A stretch of DNA of 64,000 nucleotides from Chlorobiota bacterium. GTDB taxonomy: Bacteria > Bacteroidota > Ignavibacteria > OLB7. The stretch lies in assembly GCA_016710285.1 (NCBI GenBank), contig JADJXR010000001.1:310001-374000 (forward strand). The letters run 5' to 3'. Positions 27,435 to 37,751 of the stretch are shown here, one piece after another; position 1 is the stretch's first letter, and each line of letters opens with the position of its first letter. Below the pieces are notes generated by a model. That model made no database searches. It saw nothing but the letters and a program-made list of their open reading frames with translations, and had not been told where the DNA came from. A program made the position numbers and the translations under genes.

Positions 27435-30428
27435 TTATTGATGGAGTATCAGCTTTTGCGTGAAGACCTGGCCGTGGTTGGTCCGCATTCGCACGAAGTA
27501 TTGGCCGCTGGGAATCTGCTCCAGCAAATACTCCACGCGGTGAACGCCGGCGCGGAGTTCCACATTCCGCAGCACCTCGGCAACGATGTTCCCTTGCTGG
27601 TCCACCACGTCAAGCCAGACGTGGCTTTGCTGAGCCAGGGCAACGTCCACCCTGCTGGCGGAGTTGGTGCCGGGGTTTGGCGTTGGCAGCCCCAAGAAGG
27701 TGCGCCGCGCCGCCGCGAACATCTGGACCCGAAGCGCGTTGTTGCAGCCATCCTGGCCGGTCCCGCTTAGCCACGTCACCGGCAGCTTCAGCGCCACCTC
27801 CTCGCGAACTCCGCAAAGGTTCACCAGCTCCAACGTGTCGGCCTGCAAGCTGTTGCCATCGGCGGTTGGAAGCAAGCAAACCACAAGCCTGCGCGACTGG
27901 CCCGGGGCAAGCAGCAGCGGAAGCTGCGCCGGCGGGATGCTGAAGTTGATGTTCCCCCGCATCCGTGCCTCGGCAATCTGAAGCGGGCGAAGGCCATTGT
28001 TGGTTAGGGTGATGCTGTCGCAACGGAAGTTGCCGTAGGTGATGCTGTCGGCCTGCCAATCGCGCTCCAACCGGATTGCCACTTGCTGCCGTGCGGCATC
28101 ATACGCCGCCAGCGTAAACCCGCCGATGGTGTCGCGGCGAACGGTGCGATTGCCAACGGCATCCACCACGGTAATCTGATAGATCATATCCAACCGTGGG
28201 TCAATCCGGTTCAGCGAAACCGCCACATTCTGCATTGCCGGGCTGAACTTCTGGGCCGGAACAGCGGTTGTGCAATTCACCAACTCGTCGTACCAAATCT
28301 CTGTGATTCCCGACCCGGCCCATTGCTCACCGGTTTGCAGTTGCATCCTATTAACGCAGGGGTCGGCAACGCCCAGGATTGCTGGGCCAACGGTGTCAAC
28401 CCTGTGGTTCAGTGGGACCTGGGCCACAACCCGCGAAACGCAATTGTTCTGAAGCTCCAGCTGCACGGTGAAACTGGTGTCGTTGGTGGCGGTGTAGCAG
28501 ATTTCCACCGGCTGGCGTTCCCCTGGAAGAAGCTGTGTCACGCTGCTTTTCAGCGTCACCCCGGCCCCACCGCCGGAAATTTTGATGCTGGAAATGGCTT
28601 GCGGGTAGGCTCCATAATTTTCAATCATCACCGTCTGGCAGAAGGCTTGGTCGTTGAACGTCACCAGCGTGTCCAGCAGCAGCGGCGCGTTGCTGTTCAT
28701 CCCAACCGTCCGCACCGTGAAGCCGGGGACTCGCGTCTGTTGGAACCGCGAACGCCCGCTGCTATCAATCGCTTTCAGCGCCACCATCCCATCCTGGTAC
28801 GGGTCCACCAATGTTGCCCAGTAGTGGACGGTGTCGTCGCCCGGGGTGAACGGCTCGATCATCGCGTTCATATTCTCCGTTGCCACCACAAACAGGGAGT
28901 CAATGCCGGTATCGGTGATGTGGGCATCGCTTACCGTGCCGGCAATTCCGCCGCACGTATCCACCGAGAAAAGCTCGGGGGGTTGGAAATCGGTTAGCAA
29001 GGTTTTGAACAGCATCCCGCCCGGGTAGCCGTAGGAGTTGGCGAACCCGTACCCATAGCTGTACAACCCAAATGCGGAATCGGAGCGGGCCGTGTGGGAC
29101 CCGGCGGTTAAGCGGACTTGGGCGTAGCTAAAACGGGTGCTTCCAATCGGGCTAAAACTTGCCGAGGGGATCGCGCCATCAATCGTCAGCGAGGGGATTG
29201 CATCGGTGGGGATCACCACATTCACAAAGTGGTTGGTAAACTCCGGGTGCGCCACCGATTGGAAGGAGTACGCTGTGTCGAACTGCTCCGGCGGAGGGAT
29301 CAACATCATAAACGGGTCGCCAACCTCGGTGACACTCCCGCCGGGGTCGGTGTCCCCCGCGGAGTGTTCGTACTGCGCCACCATGATTGGCCCAGAGGCC
29401 TGGATAAACATCGGCTCACTAAGAGGAACTTCCCTTGAACGCCCAGCCTGAAGCGGCGATTGCGGGACCCCGTTAATTGTCCAGGGGGTTCCATCCACTG
29501 CCGCAAGCACGCGCACAACAGCGGTGTAGGGGGAAGCGGGAGAGATTGGATAGAATGGAGTAATCAACGCGCTTGCGCCCCAGGCTTCCAGTGGTATCAT
29601 CTGCTCCACCAGGTGGTCGCGGTATGAGCCAACAGAATTGGGAATACTGGTGCGGCGGTTTCCGGAGAAGAGGGCAACCGGTTTGTTGGCCAGCACCTCG
29701 GTCCCGCTAACGTCATACTCCTCCTCCAAATTTGCCTGCCCGAAATAGACCTCACCACGGTTTAGGTTCACGGTAAACGGCGCAGTGGTAAGGCGGTTGT
29801 TGATCGGGGTCGAGGGGGAGATTTTCAGCTGGGTGTTATCCTCGGTGGCAATCACCGCGAACTCCGAAGCCATGTCGGCATATCTGAAACCGAACTCGGC
29901 TTGTATCACGCCATTGGGATAGGCAAGGATGACGTAGCGGCGGGTGATGATGTCGTCGGGAAGGCCCAAGAACGCATCGGAGGACATCTTGCGGATATTC
30001 ACGCCGTAGAGCGTCACCTCATGTTGGGCGGTGATCTTGAAGGCTTTCTGCGTAACGCCTTGATCGCCGCTGGAGAGTTCGGTGTAGTAGCCAAAAATCT
30101 CAGGGATGTTCACCTCCACCGGGACGTTGGGGACGGGGATGTCAATCTGCACGGAATCCCCGGTAAAGAAGTAATGGACCGTGGCGGTGGTGATGGTGTC
30201 GGAGCTGATATAGAGCCGCAGGTCCGAGGTCTCGGTACTGGTTCCCGACCCGTAGTTCTCCATAAACGCCACCCAAAAGAGCGTTCCCTTGGAGTCGCGC
30301 CCGGAGATCCCGGCGGGCTGGGCTATGGAACGAATTGGGCAAAGGAATGCAATCGCCAACAGGGCGAAAGCGAGCATCGGAGCATGGTGGCAAAGGCCAT
30401 CATAAGGAAGTGAGTATCGTGAGTTCAT
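27435..30428 (-). CDS. Secreted IgGFc-binding-like protein with T9SS type A sorting domain (997 aa)
   Basis: Signal peptide (MNSRYSLPYDG..., cleavage near RSIAQ). The N-terminal region (about 40-470) has the IgGFc-binding-type pattern: GISGRDSKGTLFWVAFMEN, then EFAVIATEDNTQLKISPSTP and SYRDHLVEQMIPLEAWG. The central part has Ig-like segments with DSSGRSRF and VVDAVGNRTVRRDTIGGFTL. The C-terminus matches the T9SS type A sorting domain: PTPNPGTNSASRVDVALAQQ, then IPSGQYFVRM and TQKLILHQ, which directs export across the outer membrane and surface attachment or release. One of four paralogs in the 27-41 kb cluster. The actual ligand is unknown; the family name comes from a eukaryotic homology and does not imply IgG binding. 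Confidence 0.85.
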   Translation of the reverse strand: MNSRYSLPYDGLCHHAPMLAFALLAIAFLCPIRSIAQPAGISGRDSKGTLFWVAFMENYGSGTSTETSDLRLYISSDTITTATVHYFFTGDSVQIDIPVPNVPVEVNIPEIFGYYTELSSGDQGVTQKAFKITAQHEVTLYGVNIRKMSSDAFLGLPDDIITRRYVILAYPNGVIQAEFGFRYADMASEFAVIATEDNTQLKISPSTPINNRLTTAPFTVNLNRGEVYFGQANLEEEYDVSGTEVLANKPVALFSGNRRTSIPNSVGSYRDHLVEQMIPLEAWGASALITPFYPISPASPYTAVVRVLAAVDGTPWTINGVPQSPLQAGRSREVPLSEPMFIQASGPIMVAQYEHSAGDTDPGGSVTEVGDPFMMLIPPPEQFDTAYSFQSVAHPEFTNHFVNVVIPTDAIPSLTIDGAIPSASFSPIGSTRFSYAQVRLTAGSHTARSDSAFGLYSYGYGFANSYGYPGGMLFKTLLTDFQPPELFSVDTCGGIAGTVSDAHITDTGIDSLFVVATENMNAMIEPFTPGDDTVHYWATLVDPYQDGMVALKAIDSSGRSRFQQTRVPGFTVRTVGMNSNAPLLLDTLVTFNDQAFCQTVMIENYGAYPQAISSIKISGGGAGVTLKSSVTQLLPGERQPVEICYTATNDTSFTVQLELQNNCVSRVVAQVPLNHRVDTVGPAILGVADPCVNRMQLQTGEQWAGSGITEIWYDELVNCTTAVPAQKFSPAMQNVAVSLNRIDPRLDMIYQITVVDAVGNRTVRRDTIGGFTLAAYDAARQQVAIRLERDWQADSITYGNFRCDSITLTNNGLRPLQIAEARMRGNINFSIPPAQLPLLLAPGQSRRLVVCLLPTADGNSLQADTLELVNLCGVREEVALKLPVTWLSGTGQDGCNNALRVQMFAAARRTFLGLPTPNPGTNSASRVDVALAQQSHVWLDVVDQQGNIVAEVLRNVELRAGVHRVEYLLEQIPSGQYFVRMRTNHGQVFTQKLILHQ

Positions 30429-30716
30429 GCCGCATCTTCTCAGCTACATGGTTGCGGAAACAATGGGTGCAGACATTCTCTCCGAAGGCATTATACGGAA
30501 CAATCGCTGTAAAGCGGTAGGCAAATGCTTGGGCATGGGCGCAATGGCCCGTGCCAGTAGGGTGATTGCGCCGCTGGTTGCTGCGCGCCTGTTGGGGGTG
30601 GTTCGCCCCTGTGCCCTTCGGGTACCCCCCTCGCATTGTCTTCGCCCTCAAAGAGCAGCTACTTATGATTTCACCTACCACATCACATCATGGCAACCAA
30701 GCTCTGCGTGCTGATC
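30429..30716. other. 288-nt intergenic region, nothing recognised
   Basis: Spacer between the LVIVD gene and the 997-residue gene. Short frames on both strands show no family features. A possible G/C-rich fold around 30,595-30,640 has no U-run. Confidence 0.4.
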
Positions 30717-32813
30717 TCAACGTATAGTATGTAGCGACAACATCACCTGAAAAAGGCCATGGCAAGATTTTGATGGATTATCCGAAGGTTCAGATTTCAC
30801 CGACGATGTGTTATGATTAACCGAACAAACTCTTAACCCTAATGTGCCGCCAGCAATAACCACGTATTGATTGCGCACACATGAAGAAGGCACGGTAAGT
30901 GTTGAAATCAGTTCATAAGAGTCAATAGGAATTTCTGAATCAGCACTATCTATCAGATCCCATCTTTTTATAAAAATTACGCCTGACTTTTCAGTGTAAT
31001 TATTCAAAGAAAAGCCTGCGCTACTATTAAATGCATATACTGATTTCTCAGCACTCTGCCATTGAGCAACCCCACTATTGAATGTGCTTTCTCCTATGAA
31101 AGAAGGCTCTGATGCCTTATTGATATTAAATATTAAAGCCTCGCCATACCGTCCCACAAGCAAATAATCTTCTATTATTCCTAAGCCCCAACCTCGAGCA
31201 ATTCGATAACCTTTCGGGCTGTCTGCCTTATCAGAAAGTAGAGAGAGTAGTTGAGGAGTAGTCGCAATGGAGATATCCCAAACACTTGCCAGCGTATCTA
31301 TTTCAGCAACAATCAACGTGTCATTTTTCCACACGACATCGGTTCCTAAAGCAGGGATATGAACAACAGGTTCTATCAGCCCCTGCATTCGCATGATGTA
31401 GGTTCCACTATCTAGGCAGGCCGCAGCAAGCATTTCTCCATTCCATGCTATGTTATTGGCAATAATATTTTCACCTAACGAATGGCGAGAGCGAACCACT
31501 GGGCGATTTGGTTCCGATAAATCAATCAAGGTTATTACAGAATCGTAGGTTACTGCTTCCGTTTCTGAAATCATCCTTATTCCATCGGCAGTAATAGGAA
31601 GCGAGCCTTGCACCACAGGGTTGCGTGGGTCCAACAAATCCAGCACGAGCATCTCTTGCTCCATCAATGCTACTGCACGATTTCCCCTTCCGTCAACAGC
31701 AAGGCAGTTTTTGCTTGTTGAGATGCTCCCACGGTCTATAATTTCCCCTTCTTGCGTAATAGTTGCTACATAGAAACCAGTACTTGTTATCCAGATGGCT
31801 GTTGAATCCACTACCTGAGTATGCATAGCCCATCCACGATTTGGGTGCGACTGCCTAACAACATTAGCCCCAACCCTTAACGTATCTGATCTTCCCGAAC
31901 CAATGAGCATCGACTGTGAGCCATAACCAACTAAAGCCCTTGAAGATTTTGTTGGCACGCAAGTAAATAGAGTGCGGATATCACTCGCTGCAAATTCGGC
32001 AGCTTGATAATCCGAGGTTACGGTGGTTTGATACCACTGGGTAGTAGGCAAGCGATCTTCATGAAATACAATGGAGAATACATAAGAATTACTTCCTACT
32101 CTCCCTAAAAAAAGAGCAGTGCTATCGTGAGCTACAAACCCATGCTCCGAATAAAATGGAGGAACCCAAAAACTTCCCCCTTCTAATTCTCCATTCGGCA
32201 AAATTTTAACGATCCGGTATGTTATCGCATCTATCTGGAGAGTGCCGATCAATAAGAAATCGTTTATTCTTCTGAGGCTTCCAAATGGATAGATGTTTTT
32301 TGATTGAGTAGAACGTATTGGCTGACTAGGCTTGATGATATTAAAAACTTCAAACACTCCTTCCTGAGTAGTTTTCGAGTATGTAGTCACATAAAGAAAG
32401 CCATTGTAGGCTACAAACTTTGGAGAATTTTCGACAGGAATTGTTGAGAGTTTTTGTGGATTGAATGAATCCTGCAATGAGAATAGAGTAATTGCTGAAT
32501 CACAAGCAACAATTAGGAGTGTATCATCCACAACCTCCATTTGCCGCTTAGTTCCTGCCAGCGGAATGGTGTCGGAAATTCGGGGGCGATCCGGGTCAGA
32601 TAGATCAACAGTGTACAGGTGGTGCAAGGAAGCAACATATCCGGCTCCCCGCTGCAACGCGCACATCTGTGGCGCAAACCCACCCCGCAACCCCGACCAA
32701 ACAAGATTCAGCCGTGGCTCAGAATTTTGCGCAATCCCTTTGTGCGCCGCCATTATCAGAATGGCTGCGCAAAGAAGAATTTGAGAGCAACGATGAATGA
32801 AAAGAACATGCAT
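30717..32813 (-). CDS. Secreted LVIVD-repeat beta-propeller-like protein (698 aa)
   Basis: Signal peptide in residues 1-28 (AAILIMAAHKGIAQ). The body repeats short segments of the type YTVDLSDPDRPRI, LVLDLLDPRNPVVQGSLPI and ITLIDLSEPNRPVVRS, typical of LVIVD repeats found in secreted beta-propellers of Bacteroidota. No enzyme motif. The C-terminus does not show a clear T9SS sorting domain. Its base composition is clearly richer in A+T than the four surface genes around it, and its codon use differs accordingly, so it may have been inserted between two paralogs of the cluster. The ATG at 32813 starts 36 nt after the stop of the 988-residue gene. Confidence 0.75.
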   Translation of the reverse strand: MHVLFIHRCSQILLCAAILIMAAHKGIAQNSEPRLNLVWSGLRGGFAPQMCALQRGAGYVASLHHLYTVDLSDPDRPRISDTIPLAGTKRQMEVVDDTLLIVACDSAITLFSLQDSFNPQKLSTIPVENSPKFVAYNGFLYVTTYSKTTQEGVFEVFNIIKPSQPIRSTQSKNIYPFGSLRRINDFLLIGTLQIDAITYRIVKILPNGELEGGSFWVPPFYSEHGFVAHDSTALFLGRVGSNSYVFSIVFHEDRLPTTQWYQTTVTSDYQAAEFAASDIRTLFTCVPTKSSRALVGYGSQSMLIGSGRSDTLRVGANVVRQSHPNRGWAMHTQVVDSTAIWITSTGFYVATITQEGEIIDRGSISTSKNCLAVDGRGNRAVALMEQEMLVLDLLDPRNPVVQGSLPITADGIRMISETEAVTYDSVITLIDLSEPNRPVVRSRHSLGENIIANNIAWNGEMLAAACLDSGTYIMRMQGLIEPVVHIPALGTDVVWKNDTLIVAEIDTLASVWDISIATTPQLLSLLSDKADSPKGYRIARGWGLGIIEDYLLVGRYGEALIFNINKASEPSFIGESTFNSGVAQWQSAEKSVYAFNSSAGFSLNNYTEKSGVIFIKRWDLIDSADSEIPIDSYELISTLTVPSSCVRNQYVVIAGGTLGLRVCSVNHNTSSVKSEPSDNPSKSCHGLFQVMLSLHTIR

Positions 32814-32849
32814 AGAACTATTAGGTAGCAGAATCTCACCCCCCCCCCA

Positions 32850-35816
32850 TCACCGCGCAATCACCATTCGCTGGGTTCCCGATTTTCCGGAGGCTGTCAC
32901 CAGCCGAAGCGCATAGACTCCGCTGGGAAGCCCCTGGTGGCTGAAATCCACACGATGAACCCCGCCTTTCAAGGCTATTCCGTCCAATAATGTGAGCGCG
33001 ATGTTGCCGTGGTCGTCCAGCACTTGCAGCCGCACAAGGTCATCCTGCTGCAAGGCCACATCCACAAATCCCTCCGTTCCCCGGGAAGGGTTTGGGGCGG
33101 GAAGCCCCAGGTAGGTGCGCTTGGCTTGCGCGAACATCTCGATTCGGATGGTGTTGTTGCAGCCATCTTGTCCGGTTGCCACCAGCCACGTTACCGCCAG
33201 CTTCAGCGCGATTTCCTCGCTTACTCCGCAAGCATCGGTCAGCACCAGCGTGTCCCCTTGCTGGTTTCCACCAATCAATCCTTCCAAGCAGACGTTCATG
33301 CGGCGTGCCTCCCCCGGCGGAATCGTTACCGGCAGCTGCGACGGCGGCACGCTGAACCCCAGGTTCCCCAACATCCGCGCGCTTTGGATGGTGATTGGGC
33401 GGCGTCCGGGGTTGGAAAGTGTGATGGTGTCGCAGCGGTGCAGCCCAACGGTCATGCTGTCGGCAATCCAATCATGGTTCAGCCGGATGGCAACTTGCTG
33501 GCCGGCAGGGTCCAACGCCTGCAAGGTGAACCCGCCAATTGTGTCGCGGCGAACAACGCCGTTGCCGGCGGCATCCCACAACGTGATCTCGAAGATCATA
33601 TCCTTGTACGGATCAATCCGGTTCAGCGAAATGTTGACGTTCTGCACCGCCGGGGCAAAGGTTTGCGCTGGCGTTGAGGCGGTGCAGTTCTCCAGATAGT
33701 TGTATTGAAGTTCCGCAATCCCGCTGGCGTTGTTTTGTTCCTGCAGTTGCAGCACAAGGTCGCGACCGCAGGGGTCGTTGCTGCGCGAGATTGACGGGGC
33801 GGTGGTGTCAATCCGGTGGATAAACGGAATGGTGGCCACGCGCCGCTGGACGCACTCCCCTTCCAACAGCAGGTCCACGATTTGCAGGGTGTCGGTGGTT
33901 CCTTCGTAGCAGATCTCAATCACCCCTTTGCTCCCCGGCTCGATGGTTTGCGGGAAGCTCCGGACGATGATCCCGGAATCTTGTTTGTTCAGCAGCCGCA
34001 CGTTGCTAATCCGCTGCGGGAACGCGCCGTAATTCTCAATTTCAAACCGCCGGCAGAAGGAGTTGCCGTTGTAGGCGATTAGCGTATCGGCAACGATCAT
34101 GCCGTTTGTTCCGCCGGTGGCGCGCAGGGTGAATCCCGGGAAGCGGTTCATTTGGAAGCGGGAGCGTCCACTGCTGTCAATCGCTTTTATCGCCACGACT
34201 CCATCTTGGTAGGGGTCAACCAGCGTGGCGCGGAAGCGGACGGTGTCGGCACCTGGCGTGAAGGGGTCAATCGCCACGCTGACGTTTTGGGTTTGGCTGG
34301 TGGTGTATAGCGAGTCAATGCCGGTGTCGGTGATATGGCTATCGCTTACAACGCCGATCATCCCGCCACACGTATCCACCGACATCAATTCCGGCGGTTG
34401 GAAATCGGTGACCAACGTCTTGAAGAGCATTCCGCCGGAGTAGCCGTAGGAGTTCGCCGGACCGTAGCCGTAGCTGTACAATCCAAACGTGGAATCGGCA
34501 CGGGCGAAATGCGCGCCGGCGGTCAGCTCAATTTGGGCGTAGCTGAATTGGGTTCCGGCGATTGCCACAAACGGTTGGGTGACAGGCTTCCCATCAATCC
34601 GAACCGAGGGGGCAGCGTTGCTGGGGATCACAATATTGACAAAGTGGCGGAAGAACTCAGGGTGATCCACGCATTGGAAGGAATAGATGGAATCGAACTG
34701 CTCAGGTGGGGGAATCAGCATCATAAAAGGATCGCCCAATCCCGACTGCTGCCCCGGTCCGCCGACGTTTACTGAATGCTCATACTGCGCCACCAACACC
34801 GGACCATCGGCAATCAGCGGCATGGCTTTGGTAAGCTCGAACTCCACCGGCCGCCCGGCCATCAGCGGGGGTTGCGGTTGGCCGTCCAGCGTCCAGTTGG
34901 TGTTGTCGAACGCGGACAGCACCCGCCCCACGGCTTTCTCGACAGACTGCTGAGTGATCGGGTAATGTGGCGTGACGATAGCCTGGGTCCCCCATGCCTC
35001 CAATGGCGGTATCTGCTCCACAAGGTGGTCGCGATAATTGCCAACCGCCACCGGAACCGCTGTCCGTTTCACCCCGGCATACACGGCAACCGGCTTGTTT
35101 GCGACAATCTCTGTCCCGCTCACATCCTGCAGCAGCCCCAACCGCGCTTGGCCAAAGAAGACTTGCCCACTATCCAACGTAACGGTGAACGGTGTTCGTC
35201 TGCTCCGTCCGTTGATAGTGGCAGGGGAAGTGATACGGATGGTGGTTCCGTCTTCAATGGCGATAACCGCGAACTCCGAAGGGGTATCGTAGGTGTCCGC
35301 AAACTGGGCATCGTATCCATTCGGGTAGGCAAGCACAATGTACCGCCCGGTCAGCACATCCACCGGCAAGGACATGAACGCATCGGCAGACTTCGTGCGG
35401 ATATTTGCGCCGTACAGGGTGATCTCGTCGTTGCAAGCAATCTTGATTGATTTGGCGGTAACTTCATTCCCCCGATCTGCCCAGATATCCTCAAGCTCTG
35501 CATTCGGTCCAAACAGCAGATCAACGCTGACACGAACGGGGACGTTGGCTTGAGGGATCGGAATGGTGACGCTGCTGCCATCTTCATGGTAGGAAACGGT
35601 TGCGGTGGTGGGCCGGTCGCAGCTTAAAAACAGGTCCATCTGTGAGGTCTCTGCACTCCCCGACCCAAGGTTTGTCATGAACGTCACCCAGAACTCTTTC
35701 CCCCGGTTGTCGCGCACCGGCGTTTGCGCCGATGCTTCCATCATGGTGAACAGTAGCAGGGCAACCACGGCCACACACGCCACGAAGGTTTTATGGGAAG
35801 CGTTCACAAGGTTCAT
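32850..35816 (-). CDS. Secreted IgGFc-binding-like protein with T9SS type A sorting domain (988 aa)
   Basis: Close paralog of the 997-residue protein along its whole length. A signal peptide (VALLLFTMMEASAQ) is followed by the signature VRDNRGKEFWVTFMTNLGSG, then DEITLYGANIRTKSADAFMS, YRDHLVEQIPPLEAWG and DPFMMLIPPPEQFDSIYSFQ. The central Ig-like region contains DSSGRSRFQMNRFPGFTL. The C-terminus PAPNPSRGTEGFVDVALQQD, then LPSGVYALRLVT and GTQRMVIAR is a T9SS type A sorting domain. Expected location: cell surface or released. The frame around it runs leftward in a series with 36-111 nt gaps, consistent with one operon. Confidence 0.86.
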   Translation of the reverse strand: MNLVNASHKTFVACVAVVALLLFTMMEASAQTPVRDNRGKEFWVTFMTNLGSGSAETSQMDLFLSCDRPTTATVSYHEDGSSVTIPIPQANVPVRVSVDLLFGPNAELEDIWADRGNEVTAKSIKIACNDEITLYGANIRTKSADAFMSLPVDVLTGRYIVLAYPNGYDAQFADTYDTPSEFAVIAIEDGTTIRITSPATINGRSRRTPFTVTLDSGQVFFGQARLGLLQDVSGTEIVANKPVAVYAGVKRTAVPVAVGNYRDHLVEQIPPLEAWGTQAIVTPHYPITQQSVEKAVGRVLSAFDNTNWTLDGQPQPPLMAGRPVEFELTKAMPLIADGPVLVAQYEHSVNVGGPGQQSGLGDPFMMLIPPPEQFDSIYSFQCVDHPEFFRHFVNIVIPSNAAPSVRIDGKPVTQPFVAIAGTQFSYAQIELTAGAHFARADSTFGLYSYGYGPANSYGYSGGMLFKTLVTDFQPPELMSVDTCGGMIGVVSDSHITDTGIDSLYTTSQTQNVSVAIDPFTPGADTVRFRATLVDPYQDGVVAIKAIDSSGRSRFQMNRFPGFTLRATGGTNGMIVADTLIAYNGNSFCRRFEIENYGAFPQRISNVRLLNKQDSGIIVRSFPQTIEPGSKGVIEICYEGTTDTLQIVDLLLEGECVQRRVATIPFIHRIDTTAPSISRSNDPCGRDLVLQLQEQNNASGIAELQYNYLENCTASTPAQTFAPAVQNVNISLNRIDPYKDMIFEITLWDAAGNGVVRRDTIGGFTLQALDPAGQQVAIRLNHDWIADSMTVGLHRCDTITLSNPGRRPITIQSARMLGNLGFSVPPSQLPVTIPPGEARRMNVCLEGLIGGNQQGDTLVLTDACGVSEEIALKLAVTWLVATGQDGCNNTIRIEMFAQAKRTYLGLPAPNPSRGTEGFVDVALQQDDLVRLQVLDDHGNIALTLLDGIALKGGVHRVDFSHQGLPSGVYALRLVTASGKSGTQRMVIAR

Positions 35817-35927
35817 GGGAACATCCGTTGGATGAATGATTGAGAGATGGAACCAGAGAGATGGAACCAGAGAGATTGCAAGCCAGCAAGGATAAAGAAC
35901 CCTGCAACCGCAAAACCGTTTCCCGGG

Positions 35928-37649
35928 TTAGCGGGCTATCAGAAGTTTTTGGGTCATCACCTCGCCGCCCGAAGTCCGCAGTTGCACAAAGTACTCCCCT
36001 TGTGGAAGCTCATCCAACCGCAGCTGAAGCGCGCCAACGCCGCCACGCATCGGCACGTTATCGAAGGGGCGAAGCCGCACGTTCCCCAACGGGTCGCTAA
36101 CCACCACCGTCACTTGCTGATCGGAAGAAAGGCCAACGTACAGCGTGGCGATTGAGCCAGCGTTGGGGTTGGGGAACGGAGCCATCATGGTGTTCCGCCG
36201 CGCCATCGCACCCGATTGGAAGATCAGTTCATTGCCACAGTTATCGGCCCAGCGCAAGCTGTCGGGCGGGGGGGGCGTTAGGTCCTTCAGCAGCATCCCG
36301 CCAGGATAGCCGTAGGAGTTTGCCGCGCCGTAGCCGTAAACGTACAACCCAAATGTGGAATCTGCGCGGGCAAAATGTGCGCCCGCAGCAAGCGGAATCT
36401 GCGCGTAGCTGAAACGGGTCCCGGGAATGGGGCGGAACGTTGCCCGAACCGCCGCGCTGTCAATCCGGAGCGAGCTTGCGGCGTTGCTGGGGATCACCAC
36501 GTTGGCGTAGTGCGCCACAAACTCATCGTTAATAACGCACTGGAAGGAGTAGATGGAATCGAACTGCTGGGGCGGGGGGATCAGCATCATAAACGGATCG
36601 CCCAGTTCCGTAAACCCAACGGAGTGCTCATACTGCGCCACCAGTATCGGCCCCGAAGCCGCGATATGTTGCGCCCGGGTCAGCGGAAGCTCCACCGATT
36701 TCCCGGCCCGCAACATCGGCTGCGGCGCGCCATCAAGCGTCCATGTGGTGCTGTCGCTGGCGGCAATCACCCGCACCACGGCTTCGTATCGGGATTGTGG
36801 GGTAATCGGGAAATGCGGGGTAATCAAAGCCTCATTCCCCCACGTTTCCAGCGGCGGCAGCTGCTCAACCAAATGGTCCCGATAGTTCCCCACCAACACC
36901 GGAATTGAGGAGCGTTTTGTTCCGCCATACACCGCCACCGGCTTATCGGCATTGATGATTGTTCCGCTCACATCCTGCGGGCCGTTTAAGGAGGATTGCG
37001 CAAAGTAGGCTTGGCCGCTGTCCAGCCGAACCGCGAACGATTGCTTGGCCGGACGCCGGTTGATTTCCGCAGGGGACGTGATATTCACCGTCGTCCCGTT
37101 CTTCGTGGCAATCACCACAAATTCGGAGGGCATATCATAGTCGTCGAAGCCTTCTGCGTAGCCGTTCGGATAGGCCAGAACGATGTACCGCCCGCTGAGC
37201 ACATCGGTTGGCAGCGACATGAACGCATCGGCCGACATGGTGCGGATGTTGGCCCCGTACAACGTCACCTCATCCTCCGCCACCACTTTCAGCGTCCGGC
37301 GGCTGATGGAGTCGGTGGCGGCATCGGCAATCTCAACGCCGGTTCCAAAGACCCGCGAAATATCAACCCGAACCGGAGTGTTGGCTTTGGGGATCGGGAC
37401 CGCGTGGGTGCGGCCATTCCGATGGTAGGTGATGGTGACGTTCGTTGGGCGTTCGCAGCTGATGTACAGATCCATCTGCGAAGTCTCATCCCAATCGCCC
37501 GACCCGTTGTTGGCCATGAACGCCACCCAAAACTCCTTGCCGCGATTATCGCGGGCTTGGGCATGGGCGGCGCACGATGCGGCAATGGATACCGCAATGG
37601 CTGCAATCAGTGGAAGAAGCAATCGTTGGAAACTTGGCGCAAGGCTCAT
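35928..37649 (-). CDS. Short IgGFc-binding-like paralog with T9SS sorting domain (573 aa)
   Basis: Same N-terminal architecture as its neighbours (ARDNRGKEFWVAFMANNGSG, DEVTLYGANIRTMSADAFMS, YRDHLVEQLPPLETWG) but shortened. After FGLYVYGYGAANSYGYPGGM it goes almost directly into the sorting domain (APFPNPNAGSIATLYVG, LPQGEYFVQLRTSGGEVMTQ, KLLIAR), lacking about 400 residues of the central Ig-like region present in the 988- and 997-residue paralogs. The sequence is clean, so this is a shorter version rather than a pseudogene. The first codon of the longer frame (37655) is TTG; the ATG at 37649 (MSLAPSFQRLL) with signal peptide ending AAHAQ is preferred. Confidence 0.85.
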   Translation of the reverse strand: MSLAPSFQRLLLPLIAAIAVSIAASCAAHAQARDNRGKEFWVAFMANNGSGDWDETSQMDLYISCERPTNVTITYHRNGRTHAVPIPKANTPVRVDISRVFGTGVEIADAATDSISRRTLKVVAEDEVTLYGANIRTMSADAFMSLPTDVLSGRYIVLAYPNGYAEGFDDYDMPSEFVVIATKNGTTVNITSPAEINRRPAKQSFAVRLDSGQAYFAQSSLNGPQDVSGTIINADKPVAVYGGTKRSSIPVLVGNYRDHLVEQLPPLETWGNEALITPHFPITPQSRYEAVVRVIAASDSTTWTLDGAPQPMLRAGKSVELPLTRAQHIAASGPILVAQYEHSVGFTELGDPFMMLIPPPQQFDSIYSFQCVINDEFVAHYANVVIPSNAASSLRIDSAAVRATFRPIPGTRFSYAQIPLAAGAHFARADSTFGLYVYGYGAANSYGYPGGMLLKDLTPPPPDSLRWADNCGNELIFQSGAMARRNTMMAPFPNPNAGSIATLYVGLSSDQQVTVVVSDPLGNVRLRPFDNVPMRGGVGALQLRLDELPQGEYFVQLRTSGGEVMTQKLLIAR

Positions 37650-37751
37650 GGGCAACCGCCGTAGGGAAGTCGTTCATCGTGGATTTTTTAATGATCCAGT
37701 CCCGGCAGTTTGGTCACGCTTGGGGGCGTGCCGATTGGCGTTGCCGCGCAA

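Noticed and set aside
30595..30640. G/C-rich hairpin as terminator
   Set aside because: Imperfect pairing and no U-run on either strand.
30400..30714. Overlapping frames of about 93-95 codons on both strands in the spacer after the LVIVD gene
   Set aside because: Neither has a family pattern, and they contradict each other in position and composition.
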